DNA of 64,000 bases from Malachius bipustulatus (lineage: Eukaryota; Arthropoda; Insecta; Coleoptera; Melyridae). Both the position numbers and the translations under genes were made by a program. Location: contig OU342630.1 in the NCBI GenBank assembly GCA_910589415.1, forward strand, positions 81,216,186 through 81,280,185. Reading direction: 5' to 3'. Shown in pieces: positions 33,559 through 45,234 of this stretch (the first letter of the stretch is position 1; every line of letters starts with the position of its first letter). Below the pieces are notes generated by a model that was given only the letters and a program-made list of their open reading frames with translations, searched no databases and was not told the DNA's origin.

Positions 33559-33900
33559 ATACAGGGTGTATCAGAGATGTTGGGCTAAACTTGAAGGGGT
33601 GGTTCCTCTCATAAATGTAAGTTAAAAAAAAGTTTCAGCTCAAAATGACGTTTCGTTTAAAAGACACAGGGTGCCAAACTTAAAAAATATATAAAAGTTT
33701 TTGGTTATAATAACTCGTGTAAATTTCCACCGATTTTGATGAAATTCGGCACTAACAACAATAGGCAAACAACGCTCTTTAATTTGGGTATTTCAGATTT
33801 TATGGATGTCTTACAGTGGCGTAGATATTCGGGTTTTTTTATTTTTTCCCCTCTTTTCCCTCCCTATCTTTTACACCACTAAGTTTTTTCCAATTACAAC
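33559..33900. mobile_element. Fragment of a long-TIR mariner-like element
   Basis: It starts with ATACAGGGTGTATCAG, has an inner ACAGGGTGCCAAA, and ends in the family landmark CAGTGGCGTAGATATTCGGG followed by a T/C-rich block. The mariner-like element at 745-2794 shows CAGTGGCGTAGAATTGGGG at the equivalent place. Only one arm is present. Confidence 0.5.
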
Positions 33901-34037
33901 ACCCTTTTCGATTACCTATACATTGCCTAATAAATACAAAATAGTTTCCATGTAAACTAAATTAATTGTTGCCTATTGTCAAAGTATTTTGGACTATTAT
34001 TATTAATTACCTATTGTATTATTTGGCATTGTCCTAA

Positions 34038-35024
34038 ACAGGTGACCCTTATTTCAGAGCTAACTATTGGTATCTCCTAAACTCAAAGAGATACAGGGTC
34101 CATTAAATTAGATAAAAGCTGCTCTATTTTGTGGCCATCTCGATCCGTCGAGGCCGGTCGAGGCATTCAAGATATCCGTTTCCCGAAATATCCTAAAAAA
34201 AATGAAAAATCGTGACTAAGTACTTATTTTCATCATATCTTTCTTTGTTAATTTCTTTGAAAATTAATAAATCATTTTTGTAGGCGTCATCAGCTATCCT
34301 TTTGACATTTCAAAAAATTTCAAAGCCGACTAGATTCCAGAGTTTTCAGTCAATTTCTGTTTTACTAATGGCCGTAATATTAATTTTTATGTCATTCGGT
34401 AGAAAAAAGTCAAGTAAACTGAAAATTTATAATTAAAAAAATAATAAAAAAATTTAAAAAAAAAACCTTTATACCCAATATCATAGAGAAATTTACAAAA
34501 AAAAAAAAACAATAAGGAAAGTAATATGACTTCATATTGGCGCAGGTATTCGGTGAAAAAATATATTTTTAGAAATAAGGAATCAATCAAAATTTCAAAA
34601 TAGAATTCAAATGTAATTAAATTATGGTTTACGTTTTTTTTTCATATCGAATGACATAGAAAAACAATATTGCGGCCACAAGAAAAACAAAAGTTGACTA
34701 TGAAAATTCTGGGATCTAATCGGCTTTGAATATTTTTGAAATGTCAAATGGGTAGCTCTTGCCGATTTATGTAAGCCTACAAAAAATTATTATTTATTAA
34801 TTTCCAATAGCAAAAGAGATATGGCAAAAATTAGAAATCACGATTTGTCAGATTTTTCGAGTATTTCAGGAACGGTCACAGATATATTATTATCTTGTAT
34901 ATCTTGACAGATTCGATATGGCCACAAAATATGGCATATTTTCTCTAATTTAACCGACCCTGTATCTCTTATAAGTAAATTAATAGATACCCATAGTGAG
35001 CTCTAAAATAAGGTACATCCTGTA
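34038..35024. mobile_element. Palindromic family B, copy 2 (most complete)
   Basis: It runs from ACAGGTGACCCTTATTTCAGAG to the inverse (CTCTAAAATAAGGTACATCCTGT). Further in, AGAGATACAGGGTC and GACCCTGTATCTCT are mirrored. Both arms carry the family core, including a GAATGACAT motif next to GTTGACTATGAAAATTCTGG. It has no open frame of note and is about 990 bases long. Confidence 0.7.
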
Positions 35025-35140
35025 CATTAGTAAGTATTTGTCAAAGTACTTTGTATTTGTCTATTGTCAAAGTAATTTGACATATTGTTATTAATATAAA
35101 TTGCATTTTTAGGCAATTTCATATGTAGGTACTGTCTGAT

Positions 35141-35420
35141 TTTTATAGGAAGGCGAAGGCTGGGCGTGAACTACGCATCTTGGGAGCTTTACTCACCGCC
35201 ACTAAGAATTTACTCGTTCGATAAACGGCGGAGATACTCTTATCAGCCTTATCTGGTTGGTTGTTTTTTTAACGTAACATCGACTAACATTGTTGTTTTT
35301 TTAACGTGGACATCGACTAACATTGTTGATATTGGAGTTATTGGACAAAAAATTTTTATGGATTCGGAGGCGTATCTGCGCACTAACCAATTCTCGTCAA
35401 ACTCTCGCCTTCCTATAAAA
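35141..35420. mobile_element. MITE, TIR TTTATAGGAAGGCGA family, copy 2
   Basis: The ends TTTTATAGGAAGGCGA and TCGCCTTCCTATAAAA are perfect inverted repeats. The interior matches the copy at 15-229 but contains an extra tandem duplication around AACATTGTTGTTTTTTTAAC. An open frame that spans it is not a gene. Confidence 0.7.
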
Positions 35421-37207
35421 CTTATACTGTACAAAGGTATGGTTAGCTACCCGGTAATACTTGTATCATCTGTGATGAAATTAAAAATCGCCATTCATCA
35501 AATATTGGAGATTATGAAAGTTGATTTTATTCGCACAGGGGCCGGATGTTTAGCCACTCCCGTTGCTAACTTCACGGGAGTATAATTATTATAAAATTTG
35601 TGCAAAAAGCTCGTTAACAACTCCAAGTGACTGACACTATAGGCGCTTTAGTTCAACTTTAGTCAAATTTCTCCAACCAAGGTCAAAGTCACTGTAAAAT
35701 TTATTATAGACGTTAAGAACAATAATAATTGAATACTATTTATACCAATTATATAGGTACCAATTCCATTAGAACAGCTTAAAAACTGTTATTCCCTAAT
35801 TTAAATCTATAGGTAAGACTAAGTAAAAAAAAACTAGGTTATTTGGAAACTAACTAAGGCTAGCAGCTGTCAATATGGATGGCAACATTTCAATTTTAAC
35901 TTACCGAACACCAATAATAAATTAAACAAAAAACCGAACAACTCTTTTCTTTTCCTTTATATACTTAGGTAAATCAAACACGAACATTGCTCTATGAAAT
36001 ATCACAACACAACACCAACACCGGCCGTAGCACGACACCTTGATGGCATGACATGTGACAAAACGCTAGGAGTTGACTGGCTGTAGCGGCCACGTGCTAC
36101 TACACGCGTTGTCAGATTATACAGAAATCTGAGGAATTAGGGTTAGTTATATTAATAATTAAAGACACACCTATCACTAGGATTGTGATGATTTCTTTGT
36201 AGATATTGCCTTAAAAAAAAAAAGAACACCTTAGTCGGCGACAGGCCAAAACGAATTATTTTAGTCTGAAAAGTTCTATTTCAAAGTGTAAGATAATTTT
36301 AAGAGTCTAAATTTAAAAACATATGAGTTTAATTGCTACAGAATCATTTATTTAAAAAAGCGGTCAATTTCAGTTAAAGATCATAGACGTTGTTTACTTG
36401 ATGTTCAATCAGGTAATTAATTTTAATCAATTAATTCCAAAAATTTGAACACCGTTCTTATTTTAAATAATAGTTTTTATTTTTTAAAATATTATTCAAT
36501 TTTAAGTGTGTTAAAAGATTAGGAGAAAAAGGCGTTACCACCCCGAATTACGTAAAGTTGCAAATTAGATTGCAAAAAAACAAGAGAGATGAAGAAAAAA
36601 ATTTCTTTGAAAAGGAAAGTAAAAAAACAGCTTTTTTTGGATGGAAGAAAAAAGTTGAAAAAGAAAAAACAATTTTCTTACACTATTTTGTTTGATATAA
36701 TTATAAACTTGGCAACATTGACGATCTCAGGTACATATGAGCATGGGAAGCATTTGGCGCGCTTTCTACTCCAAGTTCCCTGTCCCCCTTTGAAGAGACC
36801 CGGGCAGTTTAGGGGTTGGGACTTGGGATGAGGGGAATAATAGACAAACTGTGGGGCTGTTGAAAGAATGCGGATATTGTAGTAGACTTTATATTATATT
36901 ATATTATATTATATTTACATTATATTACAATATTATAACAATAATTAAATAGTTCTTGGTAGCTTTTTTTAAGTTTCTCATTAAGAAGATATTAAGTACA
37001 TATATCTTAGTTATTTATACAGAGTGTCCAATATGTATGGAATAATGCCTTTATCTTATATACTGGGTGGATGACTATACCTCTGTACCACGGTGAAAGA
37101 TTCTGTAGGTACATGGGACATTGCCTAATAACACAATTAATATTAAAAACAATACGTCAAAATACTGTGACATTTGAAAATGTGCAGTACTTTGGTAAAT
37201 ACTAGTA
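35421..37207. other. Intronic DNA, no feature recognised
   Basis: A TATAT(TA) microsatellite lies at about 36890-36925. A slightly GC-richer patch at 35990-36120 shows no recognisable gene. No zinc-finger exon was found. Confidence 0.45.
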
Positions 37208-37545
37208 TACAGGTGTTCCTTATTTTAGAGTTCATATTATGGGTATCTCTTAAACTCTAAAAGATACAGGATCGGTTAAATTAGATAAAAATTCTCTATT
37301 TTGTAGCCATCTCGAATCAGTCAAGGCTTAGCTGCAAGATAATATCTGTGACCGTTCCTGAAATATTCCTAAAAAACTGACTGGAAAATCACTGGAAAAT
37401 TATAAATAAGTAGACTGTATGTAAGTTTTTGTAGACTTACATAAGCCCTTAAGCCCTTATCCATCTAACATTTCTAAAAAATTCTAGGCCGACTAGATCC
37501 CAGAGTTTTCATAATCAACTTTTGTTTTTCTTATGGCCGCCATAA
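37208..37545. mobile_element. Palindromic family B, copy 3 (one arm)
   Basis: The left arm only: ACAGGTGTTCCTTATTTTAGAG, then AAGATACAGGATCGG, then the family core to GGCCGCCATAATA, where the ACAGGGTGT element at 37546 takes over. No right arm is found nearby. Confidence 0.6.
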
Positions 37546-38450
37546 TATACAGGGTGTCCCTGAATTGGTGTTACAAACTTAAAGGGGGGATAGTACGTCC
37601 AAAAAAATTCAATTTTTTTTTTTAAACATAGGTACTCTTTAAAATGCACCGTTTTTGAGATCAGGTGTTTAAGTTGAAAAAATTAATTTGTTTTTTGCGA
37701 ATAACTTGGGAATCGCTTGTCGCACGGATACCAGCTTTTGTACAAATAGGAACCTTAAAAAAGTAATAATTTCTAATGCCAAATGATTGGCTTTGCATAA
37801 AGCAGTGGCGGAGATTTTGGGGTTGACAAGGTTTTTTTGCCCCTATTTTCTACTCCACTGAGAAGATAGCTGGTTTGGAAACATTTTATAAAATTTTGGA
37901 GTTTTTTACGCAAAAAATTATTCTTTGTAATTTTTTGTGAAACTAACCATTTTTGAAAAAAAGGGCATTTTATGATCAAAAAATTAAACTCAAAGACACA
38001 AAATTTTAATGAATTGGAAAACCATTGACACCATAAGGAAAGATAAATTGAATTTTAATGATTGTTATTAACAAGATTCAATTTAACAAAACTGTGTTTT
38101 TTTTAATTTTTAACATTGTTTACTGGTTAATTTGTTTTCAAAAGATGTTCGAAATGTCCGCCTTGTGCATTGATGCAAGCGCGCAGTCTTTTTATAAAAT
38201 TTGTTCTAGTTTTTTATAAAACTTGGGGAGAGTTTCGAATTTTCCCAAATGCTTCCGTTATGCGCTGCCGAAGTTGTTCTTCAGAGTTTAAGGAATTAGC
38301 ATAAACCATATTTTTGATATATCCCCACAAAAAAAATCGGCTGCATTTAAATCGGGTGACCGCGGCGCCCAAAATATTGGAGCATCAGCTCCTCTGCTGA
38401 TCCCCGACATTCGTCCAGATAAACGACACACCCGGCTAACTGTTACAGAG
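37546..38450 (-). mobile_element. Truncated long-TIR mariner-like element with transposase remnant
   Basis: It opens with TATACAGGGTGTCCC and carries the landmark CAGTGGCGGAGATTTTGGGG. From about 38130 to 38440 the minus strand encodes the C-terminal end of a transposase. The pieces in order are DAPIFWAPRSPDLNAADFF, then after a frameshift GYIKNMVYANSLNSEEQLRQ and INAQGGHFEHLL. The last residues parallel the intact protein at 1220-2302 (ANGGHFENLL). The rest of the gene and the other TIR are missing. Confidence 0.7.
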
Positions 38451-38864
38451 TGCCTTTAGTGGAGTGAGACACCATGTATTAAAATGTGTCCAGGAGGGTT
38501 GAGGGCATTTTACCCATGTCTTAAATGAATTGTTGATTTTAGTTACCTATGTGCTTTATAAAAATGTCGATAAAGTGAGTGTCCTAACTGTCCTAACCTA
38601 AAAAAAAATCAAGAGCTGTCAGTTTTAAAGAGTGCATTAAGTTAAGACAAACCTCTTTGTGTCAGGGCCTACTCCAAAACGTGTTATTTTTGGAGTAGGC
38701 AATTCGGTAACAATTTAACAACAATTCAGTGAGAATTGTTTATGAGTTATAAACAAATGAAAATTGCTATCTTAACTTCTCATGTGGTATTATATGCTGT
38801 AGCTGCAACTTTTATAAAGATTATCGAGTGATAAAAATGATCAGATTTTTCTGGATATACTGGA

Positions 38865-39683
38865 CACCTGTATAAATAAGTGTATTTTACCTAGTTTTTA
38901 GAGAAAATGGATGTGAATCTCGGTTATTTTAAGAAATACGTTTACGAAGTATTATTTTAGGGCAAAGTTGGATATTTCTGTGCTGATTTGTAATTTGAAA
39001 AGAAACTTAGGATTGCTTTCGCCGCTGTCGAAATACTCTAAAAAAATTGAAAAATCGATATTTATGATTTTATCTGTAAGTATCTTTTTTATTATTAAAA
39101 TAAATCATTTGTTCTTTGTAGGTTAACATTTGTCTTCATAAGATATACCGTAACAAAATCAAGGAAAACAAAAATTTACAGCGAATGAATGACAAAACCG
39201 AATGACGTTATAAGCAAAAACATTAATCGAGAAACCATTAGTCAAGCAATGGACGTCATACTGACATCAGATACTGAAAAAACTTTTCTTTTTTTCTAAT
39301 AAGAATAAGATGAAAAAAAATGCATTTGTTGGACTGTTGGTTTCCATCATTTTTTATATCGAATGAGAAAAAAAAAACAATCAACAAACAGAAAAACAAG
39401 AGTTGTCTATGAAAATCCTGGCATCTAGTATCTCTCAAAATTTTTTAAACGTCAGATGGATAGCTCATGACAACTTATGTTAACCTACAAATAATTCTTC
39501 TATCTTCAATAATAAAAAGATACGGCTAAAATAAGAAATCTGTACTTTTTCGTAGATTTCAAAGCATCGACAAAAGCAATCTCAGTAAATTTATTTTCAG
39601 TTTCAAATCAGCACAAACATGCGTAAGAAGATAACCGAGACCTCCATGCATTTTCTCTAAAAACGAGCACCTGTATTATAATA
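38865..39683. mobile_element. Palindromic family B, copy 4
   Basis: TTTTTAGAGAAAATGGATGT followed by AATCTCGGTTA at the left is mirrored at the right by CCGAGACCTCCATGCATTTT and the inverse end. The inner core (ATCGAATGA, GTCTATGAAAATCCTGGCAT) matches the other copies. Confidence 0.6.
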
Positions 39684-40398
39684 CCACGAATGGAATCACG
39701 ATGATCAATAATTTATTACATAAGTTGACACAAACACAAAAATAATAACTTGACGAATTCGCAGAACGAGTGAAATTATTTGACAACACGCTGAGTGTGA
39801 ACTTATTCGATAATCAAGATTACAATAATAGTGGTATTCATTAGATTATTTACAACTATTAAAACGTTAACTCTTTAATTAAAACTCTTTATTAAATTAT
39901 TTTCATTGAAATGACTTTGAAGAGGAAACTCTTCAAAAGAGACATTTCTAGAAACTATTATGGTTACAACTTACAATTTATTACAAACTGCAGCGTCCAT
40001 ATAGCAAAATTGCAGCATCCCAGTAACAAAAGACTGCTTCAACGGTTATGATTCGTTGTTATGGGCTAGACTCCTCAACAAAAATTTATCACTTTTTTGC
40101 ATAGTAACGGGTTTATTGCTTATCATTCAGTCGAATTCCTATAGGGAATAAATACATCAGGAGTTGGATTACCATTATAAAAACTAATATGACTTAGATA
40201 TAATATTGATCACACATCATTAAATTAAGATAACACAGTCTTAAAAATTTATAATTTTAATTTTTTTTTTAATCTAGGTGGTAGATGGATGGTAGGACTG
40301 GTAAGTATCTTCAAACCACTCAATAATAATTTAACTAAAAATAATATTTTAATAACTTCTCTCAGGTTGAACACAACACCTACATCACTTCTTTCATG
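39684..40398. other. Intronic DNA, no feature recognised
   Basis: AT-rich with no convincing coding or element structure. Confidence 0.45.
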
Positions 40399-40589
40399 TT
40401 AAACATAATAACTTCCCTCGTGTTTAACTGCCACATGACTGGCCAAGTGATGTTTATGTCTTGACCTGTACGTGCAAAATTCACAGGAAAAGACTGGCTC
40501 TTTATTGCATTCGTATTTTTTGTGCCGCCACAGAGATCTTGCACTTCGATATGATTTAACGCATGCGTCGCAATGAAATGTTGGTGATC
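40399..40589 (-). CDS. lola: lola-type alternative 3' exon: C2HC + C2H2 pair, duplicated cassette A
   Basis: The exon follows ATTTTCAG, begins with GA, and has 62 codons and a TAA stop. Finger 1 is C-x2-C-x12-H-x4-C (KSYRSARSLWRH) and finger 2 is C-x2-C-x12-H-x4-H (TYRSRHKHHLASH). It is a close paralogue of the exon at 42266-42435. Both share FHCDAC, SLWRHKKYEC, KEPVFSC and SRHKH, and even the acceptor surroundings match. Differences cluster in finger 2 (EFCTYRS here, AYCSFKS there) and the C-terminal end, so the two products may differ in binding preference. Confidence 0.85.
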
Positions 40590-41021
40590 CTGAAAATGAT
40601 AATATTGTTAATATTCGAACTATTTAGACAGTGTTGAAAAAATAATTCAAGTTTTGGTGAATTACGACTGAAGATCTGGTTCGATTTTCGAAAATCCTTT
40701 TCTATTCAAAGAAAGTAAATGGCTAGTTTGAATCAAGTAAATAACATAATTTTATAGATCTCCTAAAGATGTACCATCCTCAGGAAGAAATGTTGATAGG
40801 CTTTCAATACACACCGACTGACCCAAAAATTAAGCGGAATAGAAAACAATACAAAATGGTTGTATTTTGTGATATTACCTTCATCTACAAAACTAAAAAG
40901 TGGTCTTCAAATAACAAAAAAACTTATGCATAGTGTCGAGTCTTGGTCTCAAGATTGCAAGACCAAGACCGACTCTACTAGTGATTACTCACCAGAATAA
41001 CTTTTCACTCCAAGAGGGATC

Positions 41022-41323
41022 TTGTATTGTATTGTATTGTATTTTTGAGGGTATGATTAAGTTACTGCGACCTAAAAGATCTATTGTATCCCCTCTACTG
41101 TGCTTCGCCTGGTGTGGAATCCCTTTAGTGAAGCACCCTCTCCAAGTCCGTTTCCTTGAGAAACTTCAGGATTTTGAGAGGATCAAGGTCGGGTAAGTTC
41201 CCTGCCTCTAGCTGGTGATGGCCCAGAACATTACTTCTTTTGAGTTCTATCGCATCGCAGTTGAGGAGCAGGTGACGTGGTGTCTCGTCTCCTTTCCCGC
41301 AGAATCTGCAGACGCCATTTTTT
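41022..41323 (-). mobile_element. LINE 3' fragment, copy 2
   Basis: This is the reverse-strand counterpart of 14289-14595. It has the same zinc-knuckle end, the same LGHHQLEAG-type coding end and the same 3' UTR, finishing in a clean (TACAA)n tail at 41022-41045. Both copies begin at nearly the same ORF2 position (AATGGCGTCTGCAGATTCTG). Confidence 0.7.
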
Positions 41324-41324
41324 C

Positions 41325-41445
41325 TAGAGGGATCTTTCGAGACCCTAAACTGGGTCCACTCTTTCTCGTCCTATTTTTTAATGACATTTATAAGGACCTG
41401 GAAAACGTTTTGACGATTGTGTAGGACACCAGCGCTGTATGCGGT
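41325..41445 (+). pseudogene. LINE reverse transcriptase fragment (CR1/Jockey-like)
   Basis: A short plus-strand frame reads DPKLGPLFLVLFFNDIYKDL, matching the RT motif LGPLLFxxFxNDI. About ten codons later the remains of YADDT can be read as VxDTS after a stop. It abuts the LINE 3' fragment on the opposite strand and is a separate insertion. Confidence 0.55.
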
Positions 41446-42265
41446 ATGCTTCGCGATGTCTTTTATCTTCTATCATTGACAAATGCATGATCAAGGAGGA
41501 TTTCTGAACTGATTATCTTTGACCAGTTACTGCCTTCACTATTTTTTATTTTTTATTTTTTTAGTGTATCCATCATGACTTTATCATCCGAAATTAATAT
41601 GTTGACATCATTCTAATGATTCTTTTTCGTTGTATTATTTGTTCTGTTCAAGCGGGAATAGCTGCTCTGGTTGTGTTATTTGGTTGGTCATAATCCTGAG
41701 AAATCCAGAAAAGAAATTTTTGGATGAATTTTTTTTTTAAGTTTTGAAGATAGGGGTGAATAAATGGCTGTAAATTTCTACGGTGTTTTGTTGAAAAAAT
41801 ACCCTGACTCTTCTTCAAACATCTCTTCACTTCAGGCGAAAGCAATTTTAACGACTTAGGATCGCAAGAACAAAAGTACCGTTCATGCTTTCCACATTGC
41901 ATCGTACCTAATCCTATTTCAAAAATGTGTTAGGTACTTGTTAAGAATTTACATTATAAAATAATAATAGGAAAGCTTTTATGCAACTTCTTTTTTTGTT
42001 ACTCTTCCTACTTGTGTATATCACTTTATGTTTAGTTTGGCAATTATGATATGGCATTGGTGTCTGAATACCGGAATCATAGGCTTCCCAATAATTGGAT
42101 GTAAACCGTTGTGGTGGTTTTATAAACTTACAATTAAAAAAAAAACAACAACAAGAAAAATAACAGTCGTAGTACTTTATTATTTTCCACATATTTTAAA
42201 ATAAGTATCATCAAACACTATACTAATTAGATTTTCGTTACGCTTAATGACAATTATTATTACTT
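41446..42265. other. Intronic DNA, no feature recognised
   Basis: An 84-codon minus-strand frame at 41648-41902 (ending in Lys/Phe-rich text) has no recognised domain. The unit separating the two duplicated zinc-finger exons shows no other clear homology to me. Confidence 0.4.
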
Positions 42266-42435
42266 CTATCGATGTCTGAATGTAATGTGACTGGTCAAGT
42301 TATGCTTATGCCTTGACTTGAACGAGCAATATGCACAGGAAAACACAGGCTCTTTGTCGCATTCATATTTTTTATGCCTCCATAGAGATCTTGAACATCG
42401 ATATGACTTACTGCATGCGTCGCAATGAAAGGTTG
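42266..42435 (-). CDS. lola: lola-type alternative 3' exon: C2HC + C2H2 pair, duplicated cassette B
   Basis: The exon follows ATTTTCAG, begins with CA, and has 55 codons and a TAG stop. Finger 1 is C-x2-C-x12-H-x4-C (KSYRCSRSLWRH) and finger 2 is C-x2-C-x12-H-x4-H (SFKSRHKHNLTSH). It stops two residues beyond the last zinc ligand, while its sister at 40399-40589 has a longer end. Both copies keep all zinc ligands and open frames. Selection has therefore probably maintained both since the duplication. Confidence 0.85.
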
Positions 42436-43430
42436 CTGAAAATGATAGTATATTAATACTACAGAAATAAGCTTGGATGCCAACTGTTTGTAGTTATTTT
42501 CAAGTTTTTTTTTGCGAATTACGGACCAGACCTAGGGGATATCCGGAAATTTTCTTGCAAGTTAGAGAAGGATACAAAAATTATGAAAACATCAGCTAGA
42601 TTGGAGCAAGTAACATATTTTTTTAGATCTCTTCTGTGCAGGTTGTCTCAATTATGCTTCAAAGCAATCTGTATAGTCCAGTTGGTAAAGTAACAATAAT
42701 TGTACCCAAAGTTCATATAAGAAATCCTATCTAAGATTTTCCTTCACTAACAGTAATTGTTGGTGAAGTGATAATAGAACATAAATCCACAAAAAATCAG
42801 TTTTGGAGTGCAGCCCCCCCCCCACTCCACCCAAAAAATCACTACTTTGATGAAAAAATACTTTGTTGATAATAACTCGTTAATCATTCGAAATATAACA
42901 AAAATACTAATTGAAAGAAACGAAGCTTGAGCGATTTCCTAAAAAAAGGTATATCGTAGTTTTGGAGTTATTCAATATTAAAAAATTGCAAATTTTGTAT
43001 TTTTGATGCGTGCGGATTTTCGTGGTATTTAAAAAGTCAAAAATGAAAAAAATTACATTTTGCAATTTTGACAGACTTTTGAGTTTTGACACACCCGGTA
43101 TAACATTTCATTTGTTATACACAGACTGGACTATTATGAGGGTACATCACGGAAAAGTAACTGTTACGTAATAGTACGTTATGTAGCAAGGTTGAAATAA
43201 AAACATAAAAAAAAATAAAAACTTCAAACAGCATGTCCATGGTCAGTGTAACTTACTCATGAAGGCCTTAATAAAGCTACTTGTTGTCTGAGCACAAAAT
43301 ATTGTGGTAGTTTTTCCTTTTAATTGCACAATAATTTTTTTCATTGTTAAATGCAATTGAAATAGGCTTCACTATAAGTAACTAACAACATAGATATGTA
43401 ATTCCAGAAAATTCGAGCAGTATAAAGAAA
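42436..43430. other. Intronic DNA with a possible mariner-like fragment
   Basis: Around 42800-43100 a poly-C block, T-rich arms and a terminal ACACCCGGTATAA resemble one arm of a Tc1/mariner-type MITE. No partner end is seen. Confidence 0.4.
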
Positions 43431-43810
43431 TAAAGATACATGACCTTTTCAGAGAGTTAAATCTGATCCTTGCGTTAGTGTAACAACGAGTCAATTGTAC
43501 CTCAAAACTACATTGACGTAGGACGAAATAATTCAATCTAAAGTGCAATAGATACTCATCATAGTACCTAGAACGAGTACCAAGCTGGAGAAAGTAAAAT
43601 TAATCGCCGCAGCAACGTAATAAGGTAATTACGACAGCACACCGCTTGATTCAATAAAGTCGAATTTTGCATGCCATCAGTAACCAATTGATAAGATAAG
43701 AACACGGAATCATTCCTAAAACCCGGCCGGCTGAGTCGGCCGAAATATGCAACCAATAATTCGTCTAACACGAATTAAGTGAAACATATAACATCTACAA
43801 CAACCCAGCA

Positions 43811-45166
43811 ATGGCCTCTGACTACAGGGGTCCTCAATACTCACAAGTGGCAGCCATGCAGAGCAAACCCTACACTCCGAATAAAAATAACACAACCACC
43901 AGCCCCACAACCCAAACCACTACCGTCTTCCCAAAGAAAGATCAAGCAATCATAGCCCATGTAATAGACCCGTTCAAGTTACATGATTATGTGAAACCTA
44001 TTGGACAATACATAGGACCCAAAAATATATTGTTTGCTTCAAGAATATCTAATAACCGGATATGCATCTATCTGGCCACCACTACTCTAGTTGACGACCT
44101 CCTCAACACCCATCCAACCATTACCGTGGGCGATCAGGAAGTACCTCTAAGACGGCTAATCAACCCAGCAAAGAGACTTATCTTATCCAATGTATCCCCA
44201 ACAATACCACATGAAACCATAGCCAATGCTCTTGAATGCACAGGTCTGAAACTTGTCTCTCCTATCACCTTTCTACGGGCCGGAATACCCGGAGATGAAC
44301 ACATGCACATCTTAAGCTTCCGACGACAGGTATACATCGCACCCACAGATGAAACAAACAAGGACATACAATCGTCATTAGTTATCAACCACGACGACAC
44401 CAGCTATCGTATATTTATTTCCACAGCTGAAAATATAGAGTGTTTCATCTGCAAGAACAAAGGGCACATCGCATCGAATTGTCCGAACCCACCAAGAACT
44501 ACGCCTGAAGCCATGGAAGATATCATGACAACGCAGACTGAACAGAAAGGAAACAAAAGACCTGCATCCCCTACAACACCATCAGCCAACAGCAGCCAAC
44601 CGACACTTGATATTTTAGACACATTAGACGACACGGACGAAACAACATCCCTCATGCCTCCGCCCAAAAACGCAAGCAACTGCCCCCAAACTGCTTCAGA
44701 TCTAAATACAAGCACGATTAATACAAAAAAAGTCGACACCTCACACAGAACGAAGAAAATAAAGAGAACCACCTCACTAGAAACAAAAATATCTGAATCA
44801 TCCATCAAGGAGATAGAAGGTGTATTTGCGCAAAACCCCTCTGCGTTCTCACTAGACTCCGACAGCTTCATTGGTTTTTTGGAGGATTCATTCGGCAGCA
44901 GCACCCCCCTATCGGAAGCTCGAAGATACACCACTGACGCAAAATCCGTTATCTCAGTAATACACACCGTTTATCCCCACATCACAGAACGTTCCCTAAA
45001 AAACAGACTCACAAGACTATCGAAGCGCCTGAAGACCCAATACGAGATAGAAAGAACTGAAACAGAAAGCCTAATGAGCTTTCCCTCCACCTCATCCTTG
45101 ATCAGTGAAGATACCCCAGGCAACAATCAAGAACTTGAACCCGAATCAGAATTATCCGAATACTAA
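43811..45166 (+). CDS. LINE ORF1: nucleic-acid-binding Gag-like protein
   Basis: This 451-residue protein starts at an ATG about 370 bases into the element. The first 40 residues are Ser/Thr/Pro-rich. Residues about 40-205 form an RNA-binding core (RLINPAKRLILSNVSPTIPH, then FLRAGIPGDEHMHILSFRRQ). At about 211-224 is one CCHC knuckle, C-x2-C-x4-H-x4-C (CFICKNKGHIASNC). Many related ORF1 proteins have up to three knuckles. The C-terminal half is low complexity and acidic, with a predicted helical block near 330-410 (a basic LKNRLTRLSKRLK). It should coat LINE RNA and deliver it to the nucleus. ORF2 follows 134 bases later in a different frame. Confidence 0.9.
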   Translation: MASDYRGPQYSQVAAMQSKPYTPNKNNTTTSPTTQTTTVFPKKDQAIIAHVIDPFKLHDYVKPIGQYIGPKNILFASRISNNRICIYLATTTLVDDLLNTHPTITVGDQEVPLRRLINPAKRLILSNVSPTIPHETIANALECTGLKLVSPITFLRAGIPGDEHMHILSFRRQVYIAPTDETNKDIQSSLVINHDDTSYRIFISTAENIECFICKNKGHIASNCPNPPRTTPEAMEDIMTTQTEQKGNKRPASPTTPSANSSQPTLDILDTLDDTDETTSLMPPPKNASNCPQTASDLNTSTINTKKVDTSHRTKKIKRTTSLETKISESSIKEIEGVFAQNPSAFSLDSDSFIGFLEDSFGSSTPLSEARRYTTDAKSVISVIHTVYPHITERSLKNRLTRLSKRLKTQYEIERTETESLMSFPSTSSLISEDTPGNNQELEPESELSEY

Positions 45167-45211
45167 ACACAACGACTATTTCTTCAAATCTTGTCTCTCC
45201 TTCTCTCTACT

Positions 45212-45234
45212 AAAAAAAAAAAAAAAAAAAAAAA
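45212..45234 (+). repeat. A23 tract at the ORF2 entry
   Basis: A run of 23 A directly follows an in-frame TAA (45211-45213) and precedes the first conserved endonuclease residues (FSVLQWNC). There is no ATG between the tract and that motif. Confidence 0.85.

Noticed and set aside
35166..35585. 139-codon open frame
   Set aside because: It runs through a MITE (35141-35420) and its flank; the coding look comes from the absence of stops, not from any domain.
44134..44967. Long open frames on the minus strand inside the LINE ORF1
   Set aside because: They are antisense shadows of a C-rich coding region; ORF1 on the plus strand has a zinc knuckle and family features.
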